Below are positions 36,101 to 46,222 of a stretch of 64,000 nucleotides of DNA, piece by piece. Source of the DNA: Monocercomonoides exilis (Eukaryota > Preaxostyla > Oxymonadida > Polymastigidae). The stretch is taken from NCBI GenBank assembly GCA_001643675.2, contig LSRY02000011.1, positions 1,240,001 through 1,304,000 on the forward strand, given 5' to 3'. Numbering within the stretch: the first letter of the stretch is position 1; every line of letters starts with the position of its first letter. The notes under the pieces were generated by a model. The model did not search any database and was not told the origin of the DNA. It saw nothing but the letters and a program-made list of their open reading frames with translations. The position numbers and the translations under genes were made by a program.

Positions 36101-39100
36101 ATCAATCAGATCTGTGTCGCATGGATGATCACATATGTCTCTCCCATATATTGCATTATAACGAATGAAACGGCCTTCTCGAAGATCAAACTGAAATTGA
36201 CTTTCATTAATTTGAGAAGTAATGTTGAAGCATTCAATGAAAATGTCATTTCCCACTCTTGCTGCATTTGAACTGAATTTCATTCCCACAAATGTGAAAT
36301 TCAATTCTCCTCTTTCCTTTGTTGCTAAATACACTCCTCCTCCTTTCCCTGAACTAAGGCTGCAACTACAATGACTGATTTTGGAGTCAACCATCTTCAT
36401 TGATCCAGAAGTTCCCAATGTGAAAAATATCGCCCCTCCTTTTTCACTCAATTCTGCTTTGTCTTCTGTGATGTTGCTCTCATTGATAACCAAACAAATC
36501 TTTTTCTCACTTTTTGAATCCAAAATGCTTGGTCCATTGTCACTTCTCTTGACTCCTGAAAATGATGAATTGTCAATGTTGAGACTCATTTCCTCACCCA
36601 CTTCATTTATCTTCAATCCTGGTTCAGATTCCTTGATTGATAAAATACATCCTCCACTTTCATTCAATGATTCCGCTCGAACATTCACCAAATGGCAAAT
36701 AATTCCAGAATCATTAATTGCAAAAATGCTGTTTCCAACATTGCATGATTCCATCAACAAATCATTCACTTCCACACTTCCTCCAATCACATCCACAAAT
36801 ACACAATCAAATCCATTGTTCACTCCTGCTTCTGAATGGAACGAACATTCACTTATCACCAAATCTCCTCCTTTGTTTGAAACAATTGATTCTGCTGAGT
36901 TGTCAAATCTAGATGTCAGCTGCAGTTGGATATTTGTCAATTCAAGATAAATTTCATTTTCCATGAAATATTCCAGCTGAGTTTCAATTGCCTTTTCAAT
37001 ATTCAATATTGCTTTTGTATCTTCTTCTCCCATCTTTACACTCTTTTTGATCTGATGGTTGGACAGGTCATATGAATCTCGAATAATTGTCGATCCTTCA
37101 ATCTGAATTGTTTTCTTTCCTTCTCCATCATTCATGTTTTCCATCCCTTTCCACATCGTTTTGCATGGCTCTTCCTCGCTTCCACATCTTGCAACATCAA
37201 ATCCTTCAGATGAAATAAATATCTCAGTTGAGCTGTATGGAACGAGGAACATGAACAAATCCTTTTCTTGATGAAAATCATCACTTCCAACAAACAAATT
37301 GTCATCATCTTTCATTGATGAGTAATCAAACTTGAATGATTCATTTGTCACAGTTAAATTAAAATCCTTACCCAAAATGAATGCATTCTTTCCAATGGCT
37401 GCATTATTATTCTCAAAAATTACACCAGCATCAAAAAGAAATGGCTTATTACTGGAACATTCTTGACAATCCAAATACAAAAACCCTCCTTTTCCATTGC
37501 TTGATGAAAGCGAACAAGATGAAGCATTTGTTGATTTGATAATAAATTCTTCATTCTCTTTCAAAACCACTCTTGCAAGTCCTCCTTCTTCACCGCTTCC
37601 AGTGTTCACTATGTGTGAAAAGTTGTTGCTCTCAAATACAACAGAAGAAGCCATCACTAATGGTGATTTGACAAATGAAGATCCTTTAAAACTGCATCCT
37701 TTCAATGTGCAACTTCCAGATGTTGTGCATATCAATGAGTATTGAACAATATCTGTTGACGATTGGATCTCAAATAAACAGTTTTCGAGTTGAAGAACTC
37801 CACTCGATGAGATCAGTGAATTCAAATTTGGTGCAAATTGACTTGGAATCTGTAACTTTAAAGAATACAAGCTGAGTGAAACTGCTGATGAAATAACAGA
37901 TGAAGTTGTTGCAGAATCTCCATTGATAGTCCCTTCAAAATGAATTGGCCTGTGTTTAATGGCATCACCCTCATTCACACATCCATCAATCGCAAGTGCA
38001 TCTGTGAATGAATAGATATCTTCAATTGTCCCTTCATCCCTCACTTTCACTTTCCTTTCTCCAACTGCTCCACTTCTGTCAATATGATCAATTCCACTCC
38101 ACATCGATTGACATGGGAATATTTCATTTCCACACCCCAATGTGTCATGTCCATCTGTCGACACAGACACCTCCACCAACTTCAAAGAAACAAGAAACAC
38201 TCGAAGATCCATTTCCCCAGAAATCCCATCTCCCCCAACAAATGCATTCCCATCATCCTTGTATCCTGAGCAATCAAATGCAAAACGCTCTATCTTCACA
38301 GTATTCACAAGATTCCCACTCTTCACAAACATGTTCTTCCCAACAGTTGCTGAGCATCCAGAAAAAGAAATTGATGAGAGCTGAAATCTTTCTTCATTTA
38401 AGCTGCAATCCAGATATATTCCTCCTCCTTTTCCTCCCTCACTCATATTCTCGCAAATACATCCAGTTAATGAACTGTTTTCAAGCTCAACATATCCTCC
38501 TTCACTCAACGCTATCTTCAGTGCTCCTCCTTCTTTGCTCTTCTCCGATACTGCCCCCTCAATTGTACTTCCATTCATCACCATCCCAACTCTCACGTTC
38601 CCTCCAAACACGGCTGCCTTTCCCTCAGCTGCCTCTCCGCTATCAATCTCCAATCCTTTCAACGTGCAATTCAACAGCTTCACTTTGTATTCCTGCTCAT
38701 CCAAATTTGTTGATGAAAGAGAGAATGAAAATAACGAGACTGTTGATTTCACATCTGAAATCGTGACAGAATCCAGTTCAACTATCTTCCCTGTTGATTT
38801 GATCAAAGAAAATTCAATTGTGTTTTCCTTTCCTACAACCACACTCATCTCACAGTTCCTCATGAACAGCTCCCCATTTTGAGTGTTTGATTCAATCACT
38901 GATGCGATTGTTCTGCTAAAACTCGATGGGACAACAATCCCAATAAACTCCATTTCTGTCAGCGATGTAGATTTCAGAACACATTCTTCTTCAGTTCCAC
39001 TCACTTCTGTGTGGCATTCTATCTGCACAATTGTCTCAGTTTTTGCCTTTATACACATCTTACTCACATCTACACATCCTTTTAAAGTTGAATTTGCACA

Positions 39101-42100
39101 AAGAATTATTTCCTTTTTAACATTCAGCGTTCTCTTCAAATGCCCCATCCCATAATTCACATTCAAACATGGAGCCTTTTCCAGACCACAATACATCTTC
39201 TCCACTCCAATTACTCCATCAACATATACAGAATCAGCTGTATATCCGTCCAAAAATATAAACAGGTCCACATCCCAATCGCTAAACATTTGCGTTCTAT
39301 CGCGCCCAACAACCGAGTTGTCTTTCTGAGTGATACTTCTCATGAAGGCAAATAAGGGCTCTTTCACAGAATCGACAAATGATTCGCACACAAAATACAC
39401 ATCTCTTCCAACACTCGCTTTGTTGGCTGAAAACACGATATTGGTGATGGAAAAGGTTGTGGATGACACTTGTGAATCATCCTTGTACTCGATCATGAGA
39501 GTACCGCCTCTTCCTCCAGAACTTGTATCCTCGCTCACACAGCAGGTGGAGAAGGTGGTTTTACTCACTGAAAACGAGTTTGCAGAGGCAGATGAGGCGA
39601 ATGAGATGCACCCGCCATTGGTGGCAGTCTGTTGGTTTTGTGGAGCTGAGTCGATGTTGGTGATGGTGCAGTTGGCGAGGGAGAGGGAGAGGGCAGGGGA
39701 GGTGGCAGAGGAGAGGACACAGCTGGCTGGAGTGGCAGTGGAGGTGATGTGGGTGATGTTGGAGGAGTTGAGGGTGAGGGGAGCTGTGAGGGAGGTGAGG
39801 TGGAAGATGCTTTGGCTGTTGAGGGGGAGACTGGTGATTGCTGTGTGGTTGAGGGCGAGGGAGCCAGCAGTGAGGAAGAAGAGGGGTGTGGTGATTGAAT
39901 TGGAGGTTGTTCCGGTGATGGTGGTTGTGTTGAGGTTGAGGGAAGGGGAGTCATTGGAGAGGTGGAAGAGGATGGGGGTGATGGGGTTTGTGGAGTTGTG
40001 GGCGATGGCGAGGGCAGAGACTGTGAGGGAGCCCTGAGTCTGTTGGAAGAGGGCAGACGAGGCAGAAGGATCTGGTGAAGAAGATGTTGATATTGATGAA
40101 AATGAAGAAAATGATGATGATGACTGTGATGACTGTGAATGTGAGTTTTGTGGTTGGGGAATGCCACTGGAGGCGATGGTGGTGGCATCTGTGCCATTTC
40201 CTGTGATTTTAGTGTCAACTGCTCTGAAAGTGAGTGTTTGAAGAGGAACAAATATTGAGGTGAGGAGAGTGAGGGACGCGTCTTGGACGAGGGAAATGAA
40301 GCCGTTGAGTGCATACTCGATGGTAGCACATGGGATCTGTTGGGGTCTGCCACATGCATCGATATCTGATCCTCCATTTGCAACAATTTTGTTTTGAGCG
40401 ATGAGGGGGAGCCAGCCATTGAACACATCACTATCAGCTGTGTAGTTGTTCCAGACTCTTTTTGATGGAGTTGTTGATCCGCAATTCTCGAATGGGGATT
40501 GAGTGATGCTGTTTCCATTGAAGAACACATCATTCCCCCTGCCGTTTTTTGCTGTATTTCCATCAAAGAAACAAAAAGTGATAAATTTTGTTCCACTCAT
40601 CCAAGAATAAGTTGAAATAAAATAAATGGCAGCACCTCCATATGTTAAAGAGTCAGTTAATTTATTATCAATAAATTGGCAATTATTGATTAAAAATTGA
40701 TTTGGCTTGCTTCCTGGAGGATTATAAAATGTTAAAGAGCCAGTAGAATCACCCCCTGTATTTGCGAAATACTTGCATTTCGAAAACAGGAATTGACAGT
40801 TTGACTGAAAATTTCCAATATCAAAATGCCAACCAGTTCCAATCGTGCTTATTATTGAGCAGCTTTCCACTCTACAATCTGAGAAGGTCCAAATAGAGTT
40901 TGATTGAGGAATTGTTATTTGAGAAGCTCCTCCAGAAGAAGCCGAACAGTTTGTAAAATTTGTTTTTGAGATGTCGATTATTAACAAACTGTTACAAAAT
41001 AATGCTCCTCCTTCTCCGCTTCCTGTGGTTGTACATTTGTTGAATGAGCAAGAAGTGATTGTGAGATTAGCATTTGTACAAGAAACATAAAGCGCTCCAC
41101 CACGACTTGACCCGCTATTTGAATCATTCCATTCGCACCACTCAAAGCAATGGTTATTCACATCAAACGAAGTCAATCTTCCAGGTGATTTTCTTTGGGT
41201 TTCAGTTCCAACATGAACCACAGGAGCATTTGATGAAGAACGTGTCTGGTGGAGGAAAGAAGTGTTGAAGGCAGAGAGAGAAGTGGATGGGCTGTTGAGG
41301 TTGGGGAGAATGGCACCATCGATGGGGTTGCGGGTGTGGAGGAAGATGGTTGAGTGGATGGAGAGAGAAGAGTGAAGAGAGAAGGAGGGGATTAAATTGG
41401 AGTTGGTGTTTGTGGAAGAGGAAGAAGAGATTGAGGTGGTTGAGATGAATGAATTGAGTGAGTGTGAGGGAAGGGATGGAAGAGATGGATGGGATTGGGG
41501 AGAGGAGATGTTTGAGAAGAGGGTGTTTGAGAGATAGAGATTGATATGGATTTGGAGGTGGGGATGGGATTGGTGATGGATATGGAGAGGGGAAGGGGAA
41601 GAGGAAATCGATGGGGAAAGGGAAAAGGAAGGAGAAGAGGAAGAAAAAGAAGAAGATGAGGATGACGATGATGAAGATGAAGGAGAAAGGGAAAGGGAAG
41701 GGGATGGAGAAGGGGAAGGGGAAGAGAGGGAAGAAGGAGAAAAAAGGAAAGGCCGGGCGAGGGAGATGAAGGAGGAGAAAGAGGAGCGAGAGATGGAGAA
41801 GGAGGCAGGGATTGGGGAGTGGAAATCTGGAAGGAGATTGTTTGGGATGGAGAAGAGGGGGAAGGAGAGGATGGCTGGCTGAGGGGTAGTGAGGGAGAAG
41901 TTGGTGAGGGCGAGGGAGGCATGGGCAGATATGAAAAGTGGATATTTTGTTGCTGGGTTGACTAAGCAAGTGGAGGAGAGGATAGTGGCAGCTGAGTGGT
42001 GTTGGGCAGTGAGAAGTGGACAACCAGCGAGAGGGATGAGGTTGAGATGGGTCACACACAAGGAGGTGTTGATGATATTTAGACTTGATTGAGTACTGCA

Positions 42101-42352
42101 AATGCATTTGTCAACTGCATTTTCATTTTTTGCTGCATAAATGCCATTTTTATTGTGATATTTGTTGCTGTGTGCTTCAACGCTGATCGTGCTTTCTGGC
42201 ATCTCCCAATTCATCTCTTGTTGATTTTGTCTTTCTGAAATACCTCCGCAATTACAACAGTTAACAGCAAGCAATATCAACGCAATAATGTTTATTGAAG
42301 CTCCCATATGGAGAGAGTGCCTCGTCATGTGTGAAAATAGGAGAAAAGCCAA
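33164..42352 (-). CDS. Giant beta-helix, single-pass membrane, pseudokinase protein
   Basis: A 3062-residue single-exon product. A signal peptide (IIALILLAVNCC, about 20-36) is followed by a Ser/Pro-rich stretch (about 170-330). A long right-handed beta-helix (pectin-lyase-like) ectodomain follows, with GGALYVS, GGALFC and GGGIYLD turns. Within it a CG....PC module recurs about five times: CGRPQQIPC near 665, CGLEKAPC near 1050, CGNEIFPC near 1405, CGSEEEPC near 1720 and CGTNTLPC near 2105. A membrane segment (LLLIVIFMGIILLIVLIVSI, about 2602) and a basic stop-transfer WRKQKRR come next. The cytoplasmic end is a kinase fold with WKAPELV (APE), FSIGMMLWECVTLEIPFGEY and EASKRPTLTEV. No HRD, DFG or glycine loop is visible, so it is probably a pseudokinase. 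Surface recognition or adhesion with signalling is inferred. The 5' third of the gene is GC-rich and strongly purine-biased on the plus strand. Confidence 0.9.
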   Translation of the reverse strand: MAFLLFSHMTRHSLHMGASINIIALILLAVNCCNCGGISERQNQQEMNWEMPESTISVEAHSNKYHNKNGIYAAKNENAVDKCICSTQSSLNIINTSLCVTHLNLIPLAGCPLLTAQHHSAATILSSTCLVNPATKYPLFISAHASLALTNFSLTTPQPAILSFPLFSIPNNLLPDFHSPIPASFSISRSSFSSFISLARPFLFSPSSLSSPSPSPSPSLSLSPSSSSSSSSSSSFSSSSPSFSLSPSISSSPSPLHIHHQSHPHLQIHINLYLSNTLFSNISSPQSHPSLPSLPSHSLNSFISTTSISSSSSTNTNSNLIPSFSLHSSLSIHSTIFLHTRNPIDGAILPNLNSPSTSLSAFNTSFLHQTRSSSNAPVVHVGTETQRKSPGRLTSFDVNNHCFEWCEWNDSNSGSSRGGALYVSCTNANLTITSCSFNKCTTTGSGEGGALFCNSLLIIDISKTNFTNCSASSGGASQITIPQSNSIWTFSDCRVESCSIISTIGTGWHFDIGNFQSNCQFLFSKCKYFANTGGDSTGSLTFYNPPGSKPNQFLINNCQFIDNKLTDSLTYGGAAIYFISTYSWMSGTKFITFCFFDGNTAKNGRGNDVFFNGNSITQSPFENCGSTTPSKRVWNNYTADSDVFNGWLPLIAQNKIVANGGSDIDACGRPQQIPCATIEYALNGFISLVQDASLTLLTSIFVPLQTLTFRAVDTKITGNGTDATTIASSGIPQPQNSHSQSSQSSSSFSSFSSISTSSSPDPSASSALFQQTQGSLTVSALAIAHNSTNPITPILFHLSNDSPSLNLNTTTITGTTSNSITTPLFFLTAGSLALNHTAITSLPLNSQSIFHLTSLTAPLTLNSSNITHITSTATPASCVLSSATSPALSLSLANCTITNIDSAPQNQQTATNGGCISFASSASANSFSVSKTTFSTCCVSEDTSSGGRGGTLMIEYKDDSQVSSTTFSITNIVFSANKASVGRDVYFVCESFVDSVKEPLFAFMRSITQKDNSVVGRDRTQMFSDWDVDLFIFLDGYTADSVYVDGVIGVEKMYCGLEKAPCLNVNYGMGHLKRTLNVKKEIILCANSTLKGCVDVSKMCIKAKTETIVQIECHTEVSGTEEECVLKSTSLTEMEFIGIVVPSSFSRTIASVIESNTQNGELFMRNCEMSVVVGKENTIEFSLIKSTGKIVELDSVTISDVKSTVSLFSFSLSSTNLDEQEYKVKLLNCTLKGLEIDSGEAAEGKAAVFGGNVRVGMVMNGSTIEGAVSEKSKEGGALKIALSEGGYVELENSSLTGCICENMSEGGKGGGIYLDCSLNEERFQLSSISFSGCSATVGKNMFVKSGNLVNTVKIERFAFDCSGYKDDGNAFVGGDGISGEMDLRVFLVSLKLVEVSVSTDGHDTLGCGNEIFPCQSMWSGIDHIDRSGAVGERKVKVRDEGTIEDIYSFTDALAIDGCVNEGDAIKHRPIHFEGTINGDSATTSSVISSAVSLSLYSLKLQIPSQFAPNLNSLISSSGVLQLENCLFEIQSSTDIVQYSLICTTSGSCTLKGCSFKGSSFVKSPLVMASSVVFESNNFSHIVNTGSGEEGGLARVVLKENEEFIIKSTNASSCSLSSSNGKGGFLYLDCQECSSNKPFLFDAGVIFENNNAAIGKNAFILGKDFNLTVTNESFKFDYSSMKDDDNLFVGSDDFHQEKDLFMFLVPYSSTEIFISSEGFDVARCGSEEEPCKTMWKGMENMNDGEGKKTIQIEGSTIIRDSYDLSNHQIKKSVKMGEEDTKAILNIEKAIETQLEYFMENEIYLELTNIQLQLTSRFDNSAESIVSNKGGDLVISECSFHSEAGVNNGFDCVFVDVIGGSVEVNDLLMESCNVGNSIFAINDSGIICHLVNVRAESLNESGGCILSIKESEPGLKINEVGEEMSLNIDNSSFSGVKRSDNGPSILDSKSEKKICLVINESNITEDKAELSEKGGAIFFTLGTSGSMKMVDSKISHCSCSLSSGKGGGVYLATKERGELNFTFVGMKFSSNAARVGNDIFIECFNITSQINESQFQFDLREGRFIRYNAIYGRDICDHPCDTDLIDFVTIYQGDTIIVSSVNGSDERQCGTNTLPCDSIDYGLMHLASDFMSLMFVVKESVIEGELDLKEMSLSSKSREICEVEVKSGISRTREALMITSGTVSLLRLNFVFDSNFISSHESLMSPEGGILEIMNCSFATKQLRGEGNSAFANIPFHILNMAKGELQLDGCTISNLILHKSALYLTSSLPSVIDSLTICNSTIETSLMDINECWQLNMEKFHSENNTVEGNEESLISCLSMKKAIQLTNCTISGVSSNATKGKLMKLEDCLDVKMDSCIFDGSSNERNEKNSNTEEEMCRWEGSLVDVVKSSVMMKVSTISNSAEGGITMSGGNVIIEKGEFMNNNPSIEGYPSLRRNIICFDSGTLNVMSLKGGDGLKDNTSLWMLNEGCSFEGIVSERDSSFFIPVLESAEAKETTDRMKLIFKGLLLVPCNLTFSVVKRKGEEKEIEHYDFDSNGFLSEREAEGSAAKDLISSCGDEIEVSVSILFGNSNSPSSAKSIILKNSSISPPKDDERIAEGGKEGKSYLLLIVIFMGIILLIVLIVSIVFIVRWRKQKRRTEELEGIVNDSVRKDPKLIEMVTMEMSPEEQWRRAEREAEKKNEERIKKRVYEKSLGHSESSEHLLSESGSIEYILGRDSDKVPEWVLEKVDEKEEEETRKRMPSPSTSTTSTTDSDSTFVRGEDLCPTTSSMSNLVDAMACSSPHEKLIVDLRDSLFMLLHGRNEKKEMAIGTPQERELTGAQILFWVANGALHSLEDEEDELPSLSNLSPLIVLLSEHMVICIALHSDCSSSSDDSDPSSISSTTIVTSASDDDNDDDERHSLPSSAFEDEEEKWKECLRWKAPELVMNRKMGATEKSVAFSIGMMLWECVTLEIPFGEYEGEVAGQKIADGEKPDERGIEESGLRNVVDACLSAEASKRPTLTEVKKELVGLFPDRTFVVTMTDAILLKESSEEQDEDRESKECEKEVEKEVNEMKDKFSNG

Positions 42353-42841
42353 AAATTAAAATATTCTATGCCCCATATTATCTGTTTTCATTGAAACATT
42401 GAAAAAATATCCAGTTTTTTTATTTTAAAACAGGAACGAATAGTTCATATAATCAGAAAGTTCATTCAAAATATTTCATTATTTTCTTCTAAAGCATATT
42501 ATTTTGTACGGAGTCTTTCTTTTTTTATAGATATATACCAAAAATAATACATTTTCGAAAAAAAAAAATTCATTTTTAAAAAAATTAAGGATTCGATTTC
42601 GGAATTAATAATTCGAAATTGAAAATAAATAATTCGAATTCGTAATTTATTAATTCGATTTCGAAAAAGTATAAATCAATATCGAAAAATAATATTTCAA
42701 TTTCGTAAGTCGTTTTTAACTGAAAATTTTTATTAATCTCGAGAATGGATTCCTGAAAATTTAAAGTTATTATATAACCAATCACATATAATAACTTATA
42801 GAAATCTGTTTTTTAAATTGCAACTGTTAACAAATAAATTA
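42353..42841. other. Upstream AT-rich DNA with repeated TTCGAA-type motifs
   Basis: Positions 42590-42720 contain at least seven variants of AATTCGAAATT / ATTTCGAAAA. The outer motif CCAAAAATAAT (near 42540) recurs inverted near 43625, so an older, degraded element may enclose the foldback at 42842-43199. No gene is seen. Confidence 0.5.
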
Positions 42842-43199
42842 CAGTTTGTGCAAAAAATACCGGACAAGATCGATATCTCAATAACCGCAAGAAGAAAAAT
42901 TCTGTTCATTTCCCTCAAAATACATCTCATCAATACAAACTCATGTGACATTCAAGACTTTCAAAACAGCTTCATTTGTGCTCAGAAAAAATAATTTTGA
43001 AAATATAGGAGAAATAGATTTTTGAGTTTCCCCGAGGTTTCGATATATATTTTTTCTGAGCACAAATGAAGCTGTTTTGAAAGTCTTGAATGTCACATGA
43101 GTTTGTATTGATGAGATGTATTTTGAGGGAAATGAACAGAATTTTTCTTCTTGCGGTTATTGAGATATCGATCTTGTCCGGTATTTTTTGCACAAACTG
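42842..43199. mobile_element. Foldback MITE with Tc1/mariner-type ends
   Basis: It starts CAGTTTGTGCAAAAAATACC after TA and ends with the exact complement before TA. The two arms are about 152 nt each, appear perfectly complementary, and are separated by about 50 nt. Near-perfect arms imply recent birth or gene conversion. It is noncoding. The CAGT tips and TA duplication fit Tc1/mariner. Confidence 0.9.
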
Positions 43200-43796
43200 T
43201 ATTTAAAATTTTTTTGAAAATTTCAAAAATCATCACTTTGAAAATAAAAATATGAAAAAATACACACTTATGAGTTACCTAATGGAAATAGTGAAATTTC
43301 AATCACATTTATTGAATATTAAAAAACAAGAATTTTTTTCCCTAATCAATTTTGAGTTTTTTTGGTTATAATGAGAAAAGCATCAAATTTTCTTATGAAA
43401 ATGATTTTTATCTTTTCGAATTTACAAAAAATAAAAAGAATTACAATCAAAATGAATGAAAATTTTTTAAGATAATGCATCATTTTTTAAATATTTATAA
43501 ACAAAGTTTACTGATGAGATAAAAATTAATAGAACATAAACCGAAAAATATAGTTATTTATTCCACATATCAAAAAACAATTTTTCAATTCGAAATTGAT
43601 TTATTCTTTTTCGAATTAGAATTATTTTTGGTGTATTGTATTAAAAAGCAATAGTTATTTTTTTCATCACTGAAAACACTAAAGAACGATGGACTATTTA
43701 AAAAAAAACGTTGAATATTTCTATAAAATCAAACTCCTCAATGAGTTAAAAGATAATTAAAAAAATAATTGAGTCAGTATTTTAGTGTCAACTTTT

Positions 43797-43958
43797 TAAT
43801 GGGACTTTTTTTCTTATTGTCACTTTTTGTTTGAAGCTACCAATCAACAAAAAGTCCCCAATGAATTTCAACACATACATCACACTTTTTAACTTGTTTC
43901 AGCAGATACTTTTGCAGTTTGTTTTTATATTTTGATTCATTACTCATTGAGAAATTTC

Positions 43959-44005
<47 letters not shown>

Positions 44006-44836
44006 TTAAATTTGAATGGACATTTACCAGCCAACCAGGCAACGCCCATGAAATCGGGGACATGTTTTGAATAGCTTTTACTAAGATCTATCTATTTTTA
44101 TATTCTTTTTTTAAACAAACAATTTTTTCTTGATATTTTTGCATTTCATTTTTTATACAACATGCAAGGACTAAATTATTTATTTCTTTGTAAATATGAA
44201 GAAAGATTAAAAACAAAAATATGATGTGAAAAGCAAATACATTATTAATGATGTGTTAAAAATGTTAAACATTGTTTTTTCCTATTTATTTTGAACAACC
44301 AAATGGTACCTACTGCTTTTGATCTTTGATCAAACTTTTGTTGTTTTGATGATTTCTTGACAATTAGAAATTTTTTAATATTCGACTTATAATACGCATC
44401 ATTATTAGATGTTTATTTATTCATCATATTTTTGTTTTTAATCTTTCTTCATATTTACAAAGAAATAAATAATTTAGTCCTTGCATGTTGTATAAAAAAT
44501 GAAATGCAAAAAATATCAAGAAAAAATTGTTTGTTTAAAAAAAAGAATATAAAAATAGATAGATCTTAGTAAAAGCTATTCAAAACATGTCCCCGATTTC
44601 ATGGGCGTTGCCTGGTTGGCTGGTAAATGTCCATTCAAATTTAAAAAAAAAAAAAAAAAAAACGAAATTTCTCAATGAGTAATGAATCAAAATATAAAAA
44701 CAAACTGCAAAAGTATCTGCTGAAACAAGTTAAAAAGTGTGATGTATGTGTTGAAATTCATTGGGGACTTTTTGTTGATTGGTAGCTTCAAACAAAAAAG
44801 TGCCAATAAGAAAAAAAGTCCCATTAAAAAGTTGAC
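43797..44836. mobile_element. Large foldback element with poly-T/poly-A arms
   Basis: The left arm 43797-44226 and right arm about 44422-44836 are near-perfect inverted copies around a loop of about 200 nt. Both arms hold a homopolymer at the same place, about 43 T in the left arm (43961-44004) and about 20 A in the right arm (44641-44661), so slippage has acted since the arms formed. The tips read GTCAACTTTTTAATGGGACT. There is no coding capacity. Confidence 0.85.
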
Positions 44837-45225
44837 CCTATGGGAACACAGAAATTTTATCGGTACCCAAATTTTCTTGCTCACAGGAGCACTTTAAGAA
44901 TTAAATTAATAACAGAAAACCTTTTAAAACTTATATTTACTTTTCCAGAAAAGAATTTTTTTTAATTTTTCACTTTCAGTAAATAAATCTGATATTTTTT
45001 GTTTTTTTTTTTTGATCAAAGACATGCTCGTATTTCAACGAGCTTTTTGTTTTGAATGTTTTTGAGTTATATAATTGACTATAAACATAACTTAATTATG
45101 TTTTTGGTTGTTTTTTGATATTAAACACTTCATTTTTTTAATATTTTTTCCATTTCACTAAAATTCGATAACATTTGAAACAAAAGTGAAATTTGAGTTA
45201 CCATCTTTTTTTTCGTTGAAAAATA

Positions 45226-45932
45226 CAGTCAAAACCGGATATTATGACGTCGAATATAATCACATTTGGGTGATTCTTTTTGAAAAGTCACAAATGTTTA
45301 ATTTTCTACAAAATCTAAAATTTCATATCTTGATCAAATTTCGGTTCTCGCTCATGCAACTTCACAGAAATGTGTTTTATCGCATTGTCAAATTATATCT
45401 TCAACTTTGGTAAAATTACATGAGCGGGAACCGAAATTTGATCAAGATATGAAAATTTAGATTTTATAGAAAATTAAACATTTGTGACTTTTCAAAAAGA
45501 ATCACCCATTTGTTTATAGTCACATTTTTTTATCCACCAACATTTTTGTCCAAATTTTCATTCATTTTTCATCGCATATAATCACAAAGATGAAAATATA
45601 TAATCACATTTTTTATAATTATGCGTGATTTTTACAATTAAAAATCGATTTTTTGAACAAAAATTTAAAAATTTCACTTTTTCAAAAATGTGCTCAAATA
45701 AGTCAAAATAACATAATAAAATCCAAAAAATTGTTTTTTCTATTGAAAAATGCGTTTAAATGAAGAATTTTCAAAAATTAAAAATTTGCCCCAAAAAAAA
45801 TTAATATTTATTATTATTATTATTATTATTATTTTTTTGTGTGTGTGTAAAACAGCATCGGATATTATCACAATCTAATATGGTCTCAAAAAGTTGTGCA
45901 AAAATCAATGTGATTATATCCGATTCAGACTG
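45226..45932 (+). mobile_element. D element, copy 2, with an F1 MITE inside
   Basis: It starts CAGTCAAAACCGGATATTAT after TA and ends TATCCGATTCAGACTG. Subterminal ATATAATCAC motifs match copy 1 at 12591-13042. Removing the F1 MITE (45267-45508) leaves about 465 bp, the same size as copy 1. It lies in the loop of the outer foldback element. Confidence 0.8.
45267..45508. mobile_element. F1-family foldback MITE, copy 4, well preserved, nested
   Basis: Ends are inverted TGGGTGATTCTTTTTGAAAA. The arms remain complementary to near the centre (GTTCTCGCTCATG with CATGAGCGGGAAC). It is inserted about 40 bp into the D element. With copy 3 it defines the family consensus. Confidence 0.85.
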
Positions 45933-46222
45933 AAGTTATAAAACTAATTGATACGTGTATCACCTAAATTTTGAAATGAAATAATGTGATTTGAAGCAAA
46001 AGATACAAAAATACACAAGAACTGATTTTCTTGAATTTTAATCTCTATCAAAAAAAATTTATAGATTTCTTCATTTTGCATATCTTTATTTGTTGATAAT
46101 TATTATGTTTCCCCCTTTTAATTAACGAAAAATTTTATTTATTCAAATGTATTCTTCAATTTGTTGAAATTTAGTGAAATGTTAAAAAATATTAAAAAAA
46201 TGAAGTGTTTAATATCAAAAAA

